Source: Nemopilema nomurai
Lineage: Eukaryota; Cnidaria; Scyphozoa; Rhizostomeae; Rhizostomatidae
NCBI GenBank assembly: GCA_003864495.1
Contig: ML133458.1
Coordinates: 620,001 to 684,000 of the forward strand
DNA: 64,000 bases
Direction of reading: 5' to 3'
A model generated the notes under the pieces. It had not been told where the DNA came from, did no database searches, and was given only the letters and a program-made list of their open reading frames with translations. Of this stretch, positions 48,101 to 60,100 are shown one piece after another. The translations under genes were made by a program, and so were the position numbers. Positions within the stretch are counted from its first letter, which is position 1. The number at the start of each line of letters is the position of its first letter.

Positions 48101-51100
48101 CAGGCAAAGCAACAATTAAATGGCTGGCTTTCGAGTCATACTAGTGCCACCTTTTCTAGTATCTTATCTTCTTGCGACCAAGGATACCTTTTTACTCGTG
48201 CATAAAGATACCTATCGTACACTTGTCAAGGGGCTTCTCTTCTTCTTTAAAAAGCAAATCTCCCATGCGTCCAAAAGGGCACCCGTGTTACCCCTCTATA
48301 AGAAGACGTCCTGTATAGGGGTACTTTCCACTTCCTCTCCTGTGTTAGAGCAATCCTCTAGTGTGTATATGCGAGTGCCTTTTCCAATCTGCAATTCTGG
48401 AGCTTTTGTCATTAAAGTAAAAGAGTATCTTTCAATCGAGTATAGAAATGTGAAACCCCTGCTGCTCCATCTCTTCAATCACTGTTTAGCGTTCGTGTGG
48501 CAGTCCATTTGCAGTAGAAAACGAGAAACGGGCCCCCTAGCAGAGAGCATCAATCCCATTGTATTTTCAGGTACCGAAAATTTCATTACAGCCTAATAAC
48601 TCACCTTAAATTGCTTGACTTAAAAACGCAGTCAAACATACCGAACATCTCGCTAAGCCACGCCCTAGATGCTTGTTTGCAGCAACGCTTCTTTCTGTGT
48701 TTGGCACCCTTCCAAACTTGGCACAACTTACGCGCCTTTATTTTGCGCAAATTAGCTAAACACTTTTGTATGGCGAACTTCAAAAACTTCGGCAAGAGCT
48801 CGAGAAATGTTTAATTCGTTAGACCACTCCTGGACGAAACAGCACGGAGCAGGGTTTGCATATGTTGTACATTGTTCAAGGAAGTGTTTGGTTCACTTGA
48901 CGGGGGTATTACGTTGTTGATTGCAACTATCAAACCAAGAGAACGTTGACAATGTTAGCAAAAATGGTTTGCAAATATTTAACCACGAATTTCAAATTTC
49001 ATGCTTACCTTCAAAATTCTTTGCCACAAATCCTCGACAACATGTCGCAATGAAACAGGACATAAACTCTTTCTAAGAATTGCCATCTGACATTCAAGGA
49101 AAACAGACGCAGGCTTTAATCGGTCTCTATACGGTATCTTTTTCTCCAACACAACAGTCAAAGACCAGAGCACATCAACTATTTTTCGAAACATCGTTGT
49201 AACCTTGAAAACAAAACAAAATTACTAATTATTGTTTTTCCTTAGAAGAAGTTTATCAAACAGAACAGCCTGCTAGAAAATAAAGCACAGGCCGCACTGG
49301 CAAATAGTTAATGGCGGCATGAACACTAAAAAATTACATTGTATTGGGGAGTTTACTGGATTGAGACGTTTATTGGTTAGGGGCGCTTATTGGACTTAGC
49401 TGTTTATCGGATTGAGGCGTTTATTATTTATGGGAGCTAATGAAATTGAGGCGTTTACTGGATTAGAGCCCTAATTGGATTGTTGCGTTTTATTGACATT
49501 TAAAACAAGTGTTACGGAATTGACATGAAATAGACAATGCAGTGAACCTACCCTTTTAGCGAGAATGCTAATTTGTGATTTCCAAATGGTCTCTAAACTC
49601 TTTCGGCAACTAATCAGCACTAAAAAATAAATGTACTGCTATAAAGGTTTGAGTAGGAGGTTTTTTAACTGAAACTGTTAAATAGATAAAACAACGAAAT
49701 TTATTGGAAACTTATCTGACATGCTGTTAATGCAAAAGATTTATGGAAATCGGATAAAATGCTTCGGTTTAATAGGGTAAGCATCGCGGAAAATCCTTTG
49801 AAATGTGGTATTACCGCAGAATGTTAAAAGTGCCATGGACAGCAAAAATCACAAATGAGAAAGTTTTAGAACGAGTTGAGGAAAAGCGATCTTTACTGAG
49901 GACGGTATTTCAAAGACAGCTGAGTTTTATTGGACACGTGTCGAGGGAGGATGGGATGGGGAAGCTTCTTTTGGAAGGAAAGATTGAAGGTTCGAGAGCG
50001 AGAGGGCGCCAAAGAAAGAAGTACCTTGATGACTTGGTGAAAGTGGCTGGAGTTGAAAAAAGGGAGAGCTTTTACACCTTGCTCGGGATAGAGAGAGTTT
50101 TAGAAAAGTGGTCGCCAACGTCAACAGTTGACAGGGCACCCAAAGAAGAAGATCGCCGAAAAACGACAACAGACCTGTGCACGTGGAATTTATGACTAAA
50201 AAGGTAATTATTTTTATCCATAAGACAATGGGGGTTTGTTCCGTTAGAAAACTCACCAGGTTCCGTGACGTCACCATTGGTAGGGTCAGGATCCTCTCTA
50301 CCAACAGCTCGCTTGGCGTGCAATTCGATCAACGGTATGACGTCAATCAGTGATTTGATGTTGTTCACTCGTGCGCAGACCTTTGAAGAGAAGCGCTTTC
50401 TTAGCATATCAGATGGTATCCTACATAAAACATGATTGGCCGGTGCCCATCTACACAACCCCTGTCAACTGGCCCTTTCTCTGACATCATATTCTCATTT
50501 ATTCTTCAACTTCTTCTTCCCCTTCCTCTTAAGCTTATGCTGTCTTAGGTCTCATAGAATGGCTACTGCTGCCTCCAGACATTTTCTTAAAAGCTGAGCA
50601 TATCCTGAAGAAAGGGTGTCCACTCAACTGGTTCTTGAGCAGAAATACACAAAGATGCAACACACAACATGAACAGCAGCAAAACAAAGTAATCACTATT
50701 TCGTCTTGATTTGTTTAGTATCAAATGCTTTGAAAAATGAAATGGCGTTGCCTCTTACCCATCGGCTTTCGGTGTCTAATATCTCATCATGTACACCATG
50801 CCTTGAGTTCAATACAAATAAAGATGCTAGGTATGCGCTCCCTTTTATTTGCTCATTAGAGTTTAAGATACTGGGACAATGGGGCGCTTACCTTTGCAGA
50901 AATGGCCTCCCATTCTCCGACGCAAAACTTGATAATCCGTGCCACTTGAGGACAGTAGTCCACACAGATACCTTTGAAAGGGTGGAGCGTTTAAATAATT
51001 AAAGGTACTGTGTATGGTATTCTTTTTGCCATTCTATCAATTAATGTATTGGAGTTAATAAGACGGGTGGGGTGCAGATCCGTTAGCAAGATCAACAGAG

Positions 51101-54100
51101 CCTTGATTCTCTTCACTGATAAGCCTTGTGGCAAAAGTGCATTTGTAGTGACCCGTTCTAGCCCCCTTCGCATCAGCTCATTCACTCTAACATCCAGTCA
51201 TTCTTCAACCCTAATCAATCCTCATATTGCACTTATCACCGCAAGAAGGCATTAACATCTTTCAATAGCTACTCGCACCATTAGCACATACCAGATTACC
51301 AACTAATGCCTTTCCTAACTCTTCCTACAAGCACATCTTCACTACATCTGGCCTTCCGACTACTGTATTCAAAACACATAATAATACATTGCTTATGCAT
51401 GAATTGATATTATTCTAATGAACTCAGGTCAATAATACCAACATTATTGCCCAAGAACACTATTCACGCAGCAATACTGCTATATTATAGGGCTCTTGTA
51501 AATCTTCGGTGCTTGCTTTTGTTTGAAGCTGAGAAAGAATGATACCTTCCAAGCGCGCTTCTTCCGACAATCTTCTGGTCGGGTCGTGTCGGCAGCCACT
51601 GATCAAGCCACTCGCCTGCTCCTCCCTCAACCGAGTTATCAGCTGCAATAAGAAATCGAGTCATCACTAAATGCACATCGAGAAACAATCATATTGACAA
51701 AAATTCGTGCCTCGCAATATTCTTGCAGATTAAGTCCTTGCAGCAATGTAGATACGGCAAATGAAAACAATGTCTAAAGCAAAGGAACTAGTAGGAAAAC
51801 TCTGCGTTCCAATAAACACAACCTTTGATAAACACCGAGGTCACTGAAATCCTATTAATACTATCTCTGTGGTGATGCTATGGTGCCTTCTTGACAACTA
51901 ACAACAACAACAACAATTGATTGAACACCAACTGACAGAAAAGGTGATTTTACAGTGAAAAGACTATAGAATATGCTCCGCAGTGAATCCTTTACATTTC
52001 AAGAAATGAAATAGTGTTGAATATCTGAAAAGTGCTGAACCTGGTGGCCAAGAATACTTTCAAGGTCATCGTTCTTCCAACCACAAATATCGAGGGCCAA
52101 AATGCCATCTCCGTATGTAACCAACAGCTGATTGATCGTCTAAAAACAAATTGTGAAGGATGCAAAATTTATTTATAACATATCTGAAGCCGCTAGCAAA
52201 GCATAAAGCATATGAAAACATGATATTTCTGGCATCAGGACCGAAAGGTTTGATAATCAAGTCGCAAGCAAGAACGGTTACGCATTAAACCGGTTTACGC
52301 CTTAAACAGGTTTTATCATTTAACCAGGGTTACGCCTTAAACAGGTTTTAGTGGTTCTATGCAGTGAAACATGAATGCCTGCGATGTCAGTTATTGCTAA
52401 AATGGCCTAAATGAACAAAATTGACAAACCCTCATCAGGCCTCTATAGAGATGTCCCCTGAATTCTTCGTGTTCGGTCTTCAGGCTCTCTAGATCGCCAG
52501 CAAAACGTTGGTGGCATGATTGTGGGAGAAGAAGTCCACAGAGCTTGCTGTAGAAGCCATTGACGCGAAAAACTGTAATCAGCAGATCTGCCAAGGAGCT
52601 TGTCATCAGAATCTCGCCTTTATCCGGCAAATAAACAGAGCTCTTCTCCGAGTGAAGCTCTGAAAACTGGGCCGATGACTGGAAGTCGGAATGGCCATCC
52701 TGTGTCGGGTTAGAAGATACGGCGAAAGTCAGCTGCGACGAAAAAGTCCGATGGCTGGAGTTTTCTGAAAAAGGGCTCCTTCTTGAAGGTATAGAACCAT
52801 CAGAAAAGCTGTCAGTCACGGTAGTCCCATTTTCACTTTGTTCTTCACGGCCTAGTGACGTGGTTTCACCAGACAGTTCCACTTTAACGTCGGCTGCTGT
52901 GTTAGCATCACTCCTTTGTAGCACTGGGCCTTCGAGAAGGCGTTCAGGTTCCTCATTGGCTAACCCCAGCGACGTCGGCCCTTCGTTAGGATAAGGCCGC
53001 ACGGCGATTGGCTTAGGTCGCATGCAGGCCGACAACGGACTCGGGAAAATGATTGAGCTGTAGCCTGTGTCTGCAGAGTGATTAAAATTGTCTTGCTGTC
53101 TAAATTCGCGGAAGTTGCTAAGTCCGACTGAGGAGGCCTCTGTGCTAGTTAACGAGGCCTGCTTGACCATTCTTCCTTCTTTGAAGAACAAAGCCTCACT
53201 GACGATCTGATCTAACAGACTTCTTACATATAGTTCAGACTCCGCATAGGTGATAGTTCTGTCATACACCGACGATTCACTATCTGTAGATAGTAAGAAA
53301 CGGTCTTCTGTGGCGGCGTATGGAACCATTCGGTCATCCTGGTAAACCGACAACCTGTCTTCTGGCGGGGTTTCGTATTGTGTCGATAAAGAAGACATAG
53401 AATCAACCTTCTGAATGCCTGGTTCATACGGCATCTCGCTTCCGAGGCTGTAGAACGAAGAGCTCTCTTTTTCACTTTCACTTGTGCGTCGCAAACAGGA
53501 ACTACGTTCGATCGGCACGAAATTAGCGTTTCGATCGCTAGCCCTACTTTCTTTTAAGGACGAAGCTTGACTTCCCCCACATTCACCAGAGAGATTTGCA
53601 GAAGGCATTGGACCATCTGTACCCGAGACGTCACTGATAGACCTCTGGGCTTTGTGGACATCTATCTTCGCTTTGGATCTAGGCTTGATCGTTTCAAAAG
53701 CAGACGTTTCGGACTGCATGACAGAACTCGTACTGGGCGACAGCGCAGGAGCAACCTCCCTTAGAGTACTGCTCGAAGATAATGACGTCATTGTTTCCTC
53801 ATCTTTGCTTGGGACATTAAAGGCGATAGTTTTTAGCTGATCTTTCCGAATAAAAACGCGGACCAGCTTCCGAACAGAAGCAGCAGTAGCTCGCATAATT
53901 CTCGTAATTTCCTTCATGATATAAATTCTCCACTTTTGTAAGCTGTCGAGAAAAAATCTGAAATCATTAACGTTGATTTTGCATTAGTCAGGATAGACGC
54001 AACATGAAAGCAAGTAAACTCTTTTTTTCGAGGCGGCCTTGGTGAGCCCATTTTCAATGAGTGAGCCATCATCAACAACAACAACAACAACAACAACAAA

Positions 54101-57100
54101 ATCAACAACAACAACACTTCATGTGCCCCATTACCACCTCTTTCATTGTTTGCTAGGCAATCCCTGTTAGCAATAGCTTTGTGCATCACTACCTACCTAT
54201 TCATTCTCTTCTGCCTATTAAAAGTGGTGGTGAATAGTGGTGGAAATTTTGAAGCATTTTTAAGATGGTTGTGTTGTCAAATTGAACTGAAAAATCTTAT
54301 AGTTTGATTGTACACTAGGCATTAAATTGCTCTGTTTACTTACACCTTAAGAGGCAGCCCCATTCTAAATATCCGCCACTCAAACCAGTGGACAAGATCA
54401 GCGTGAAAATTTAGAAAAAACTAAGAGCACTGTTGCAAATAAACACAAACCTTGGAGCAATGTACAGTTCCCAATCCACATCGAGTTCGGAAAAGAGGTA
54501 CGCCAGCCCAAGGTCTCTGTAATCAGTGTCCAAACTGTCTCCCAGGTCGCCAGATTTACCCTCAAAATAATACTTTGCATCCTCTAACAGCAGTGCATAC
54601 AGGGTTTTAGAAACCGAATTAGTAACATCCATGTAACTAGAAATCGGGAATAAAAGGGATCAAGGCCACAAAATTTCAAACATCTTAAAATTATCGAGCT
54701 TGAATTCTTAGAATCAAAGATGTTCTTAGACCATTCCTGAAGTAATAACAGTTTATGACTTTAATGTATCAGTGAATTTATAATCTAGTATTAAACAGTA
54801 TATAATATCATAATATTTATCAGCCATAACTATATATTAACATATACACTAGTACCTATTTAGAACACAAAGCTTCAACAGACATGTTGAACAGACAGAC
54901 AAAAGCAAAAAGTAAAAGTTAATAAAACTCTTAATGAAGAACAGTCAAATACCAAAATGACCTACCTGGAAATATCGGGACACCTGTTTTCAAATTCTTT
55001 ATAGAATTCTAGCTCTTGCCTTAGATCCAGTACTAATTTTCTCAAAATTCGAGGGGTCATAGAATCATTTGTTAACGCCAACGATGGCTCTTTCACTCTC
55101 TTATATCCCAATTTAACAGCTTCCTGTAAGACACCAAAATGCATCGAATAAATGCACTGCTCCGTCGTAATAATAAAAAAATGCCTTTTGTAGACAAGCC
55201 TAAAAATCACCTTTTTGCAGAACTGAAAAGTGAAGAGAAGTTGCAAATTGTCACTTTATCAGTAAAAGACATCAATTTTCATGTAAATCTTTCAACATAC
55301 TATTTGCATACATGGATTGGCAACAAGGTACATAGAACAAGCCATATTTTGTACAGGATAATTTTAAAAGGAACCTTGTTTCAATATTATTATTAAACTT
55401 AAGTATTTTAATTTGCCACTTTTAAGCTATCTCTACTTATTCTCTTGCGCAAGTCTAGCTTATAGCAGATAAAATTGAACGTTTGACTTGAATTTTGCCT
55501 GAAACAAAATTGGAACCTTGGGTTGTCCTTTTGATCTTCATTATTAGTAAGACTCCTGGCAAAGAGCAACTAAACATCGGGCAACAACAGGCAAACATCT
55601 GGGAGAGATCTTCTGCAGAGTGTTAGAGAATACTAGCATATTTCCTGTTCTTTTGTACAACAGACAAAAAAATTCCATCAACAACTATATTATTACATCG
55701 TGGAACAACAAAACGCGACAATACCAGGTTTGACAGAAAAGCCTTACTTGAAAATAGAAGCATATTTGAGCATCGGCCGTGGCAAAAACTTCGTCGTCAT
55801 CCATACAGAGCTCCTTCTTCATTTTAATGATGGCCTTAAACATTTCTAATATCCAAGAAACAACATCGAAGGGGATCTTCGACGGAAAGAGTTTTCGAGC
55901 ATTCTTCAATGTGTTTCCAATGTGCTCATGAATAAGGCTAAGGGCGTTTCTCAGCATTTGACACTGAAAATTAAAACAAAATCAAAGACGTGACGTGAAT
56001 GGCTCTCTTTGAATATATGCAGCACGCCTTTTGATGAAAAATGAATAAGGCGCACTTCTTTGTTGAATCCCCTTCTACAAAAAACCTTTTATAGGAAGCT
56101 GAACTCTAAGGGGTTCAAAATCAGAGCAAGAAGCATAAGCACAGGGATTAATAATTACTAATTGCATGCAAAACCATGCTGTTTTTGTTTGAAAGGAAGA
56201 TCTAAGACGTGGAAAACAGTATGCCATAAGATAGTATCTGTGGGAGCACAGATTACATAGCAAATCGAAGTAAAAAAACATTTCTTAAAAAAGGAGTACC
56301 CCATTTACATTCTCTCCTTCCACCAATCTTTCTCTTCATCTATATTTGTCCTTTCCTTTCTACACGTTCTATATTTCTCTTCTTGATCAATTAATTTCAC
56401 ATTGTTTACTTCAAATAATCTCAATAAAATTGCACCAAACCTTTTAACGTTTATACCTGCTATTCAATAAATCAATCATGCAAATAGAATGTTATTGTAT
56501 TACTAGTTTTCTCCCAACCAACCTCATCTTGAACCAATATATCAAAGTATTTCTGCAATGTTTTCTTCATCTCAAAAACTGCTTGCGTAACACATTTGAA
56601 AAACCAGCCACAATATTCAAAGTTCCTTGAATGACAAATTTGGAGACTAGATTGGAGAAAATATTATCTAACGATAAATGGTTTGTTTATGATAACGATG
56701 ATTATATCGATTAAATGTTAACCTCATAATTTTGACTATGACGGTGATTACAAAAATGACGACTCAGGTGATGAGAATATGTTTAACAATATTCATAATG
56801 TTACGTCTATAATTATCTTAGCTTTGACAATACTTTTTTCTTATAACGATCAGTTGTCAATAATGTGGGCGCCTATCTGCAACCTGCATAGCATACATAA
56901 CAATGCACTAGATATAAACTTGCCACACTTGCAACAAACCCTATACTACACAAGGCCTTTCACTTGGGTATCAAAACAGCCGGCTTCGAAAATGCTATAC
57001 GAGTGATAATGACTATGCTATACGAGCGAAAGTAGCACGTACTCTGCTAGGCAAGCCAAGGATGTTATTTGGCGATACAAGCTGCATACTCCATAACGCA

Positions 57101-60100
57101 GGCCGAACTCCTTCAGCAACTTTCTCGCCGCTGACGACAAGGGAAACACGGAAATGACTTCGTCCTTCTGATCAAAGTTGCCATTGTTTGTTGAAAGTCG
57201 ATTTTTCATTTCATATCTGCAGAAGAAGAAGTAAATACATTATTGATATATAAAAATAATCCTTCTTAAAGAGCATTCAGCTAAAACGCGTTGTTATTTT
57301 TCTTTGCTACGGATAAATTGAAATTTTTCCACAAGCACATATGCGTCAATTCTCAACATCGAATTTCAACCATCTTTGAATGAACTTCTTAAAAGAGACG
57401 ATGAAACATTAATAGACTTGGCAGCTGACGTAATGTTGCATTGGGAGTTGACATCTGCTCCAAATAATCGGGTAGAAGTGGTGGGGGGGGCAGGATTCCT
57501 GCTGAAAGGATGCTGGAGAGCAGAAATTCATTCGAGCAGCCTTAAAGCATTTTGAATAATTCATAGGATCCTTGGCGAGCTCAAAAATTTCAGAACCTAG
57601 GCAAATATAACCTGGATAACGTATTGCTGTGGGTCTTTGGAACTGCCTGTATTCTGTGCTCCAGTTTGACATGTGTGGCAGGAAAACACACCCAGTCGAA
57701 TACAGATACTTTGCTGAGTGTATTTATCAACTTCATTATAGACCAGTGTATCCAATACAGTTCCATTGGGCAAATCTCAAGCATGTAACAGTCTTGACAT
57801 TAAAAATTGTGGTTTAAGAGGAGGGAGAATATCCAAGCCAGTCATGTCTAGGCCTTTAAAGTAGGTACGCCATCGATGCAACCGGTGCAAAGCCTAACGC
57901 TGTCATTGATAACAAATCGACCGTTTCAAAACGCCGGAAAAAACAAGGGTACAGAAGAGCAGCAAACCTGAACAACTTCTTCTGCAATTGCTTGTACTCC
58001 TCATGCACGTTTATGCTACCCACATGGCCTCCGATATTTCTGGGGATGTCCCCCTTCCAGAACTTACGAATAAGTTTTTCTGTGAACTCGATCTCCCGCG
58101 AGCGCCATATAGGGTAGCCGTCCCTGTCCAAGAAGCAGCCGATCTTGTAGTAGTAATGCTGGTTTGTCTCCAACTGGTAACGTCGCTCTTGAAGCTCGCG
58201 AAGGAGGAGCTACGAAGGACACAAAATACATCACATGACAAATGCAGGGCCTCGCTAATAGCTTTCTACAGAGTTCTTCATTTATGGAGCGTGCATATCT
58301 AGAAACTTCCAAAGTACATCTCTCTAAGCCTTTCAAAAAAGCAGCCATTCACTTTCACGGCCAATCAAAAATGGGAAACCGATGTCTCCTTTTATTTCCA
58401 TATGCATCTATATGGTGCATAACCAAGATGCATCTATATGGTGCATTTATGGGCGTGTCTCTTTTTGTGACGCCTGACTTTTGTGATTCCTCTACCTGGG
58501 AATACCTGAGACGCCTGCGTTTGAGAAGATTCGCTTTAAAAAAAACAACTTTCTTCGAAACCGATGGCAAGTTGGTTTTAAAGTTGGTCGTAGCAAAAGG
58601 AGAAATGATCAAACTCACCCTAGATTGGCTTCCATTAGGAATCGACCTTCTTACTGTTTGCAGGTACCGCTTGTGTTCACTCGGAGATATACCAAACGAT
58701 TCTCGAATATACGTCATCAGCATTTCAGGCTCAATTGAAATTTTGTCCGTTGGGCTCAAAACGTTGTCATCATCGGCAACAGATTGACTAGGGGTGAATT
58801 ATTACTTACAAAACAGTTAGCAACGTCATTTGGTGCACGATCAAAGAAGTTTTCATCAGCAAAACCTAACTCTGATGTAAAAATATGACGCCATCCCCTT
58901 TAAAAAGATCTGAGCGTAACCATAAATATTTTGACGAAGCCTTTTCTTACTAGCTTCAAGTTTCTAGCAGGCTTCTTGTGAACGAACTACCCACAATACC
59001 CATTCTAATAACTTGTTGATTTACCAAACGCAAACTTACGCTCTGAACGAAACACTGGACGCCATGGGGCTGACATCCGGTTCTGACATTGGTGACGATA
59101 GCACAGGGTACTGGGCACACAGCAATACCCTTTTGTACAGGTCCTTTTCCTTGCAAACAAATAAGTACTGCTATTAATTTATACATATTAATGTAAAAGC
59201 AAGCAAAAAACGTCTTGCTATGCGGCCATTGGCAGTTTAAGACAGACAGCAAGCATTAGTCTTCATTATAGACACAAGAGTTTACTCTAAGAGACTAATG
59301 CTCTAAGAGACATAAGAGACTAATGCTCATAGACATAAGAGTTCACAAATACTTAAGAGTTTACAGATGAAAATCTAGTAGTTGACAACTTGTCTACAAG
59401 TATGCTTGTAGAGATATAAAATTTAGACAGTATTTCATCTTCTCTGTAGCCCAAAAGACCTTTGCGTTCTTCGCACAGATGTTTTTAGCATTGTGAAACG
59501 GGATGTGTTTAGCAGTGAAACGGGAAAATCGAAGCTTAGTACATAGTGTGGTATCCTTGAGGATGAAGTAGCTTAGTACATTTTATTTATAATTAAGAAT
59601 GGATGTAAAATAAATAGCAAACAAAACTTACTTGATCATTGAGGAACACGTCAGGGGGTATCACCGGGTCCTGGCCTCTTGCAGAAGCTAGATAAGTTAG
59701 ATAAACGCTATTTACAGAGGAAAAAATCTGGTTAGCCAAACAACTAATCTTTCCCAGGGTCCAAGACGCAAACAGGTATTCGAATTGCGTGACAAAATCA
59801 ATTCAGGCTCCTGTTTACCGTGTGCGGTCATATTAGAATGGAGCTACCATTACCACCAATTTAGCTAGTTTTTATGAAGAAATCCAAGAGCAATATGTCA
59901 GAAAGTCACGAAATTTATTACAATATTGCGGGAAAAGAACCCACTTTTTGTTCTTGGAGGTTCTGCTCCATTTTCCTACAAAACAAATAAAAGGTGTTTT
60001 AATAAAATTTCGAAGGCCCTAAGGTACTTTACCTGTAGCCAACTTTCTTATAGTTAACATCCGAAACAGAACTGGTTTTATGCACACGATAAGACATTTG

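Noticed and set aside
48120..48596. 158-codon plus-strand frame in an intron of the Munc13-like gene
   Set aside because: No domain, no homologous feel, antisense within an intron; probably chance.
48601..48795. Basic minus-strand frame with a good donor (GTATGT) as a possible extra exon
   Set aside because: It has a weak acceptor and its exit phase does not match the next exon; left out of the model, though cDNA could restore it.
58242..58787. 181-codon plus-strand frame antisense to Munc13-like exon 7
   Set aside because: Overlaps a family-supported exon and has no recognisable content.
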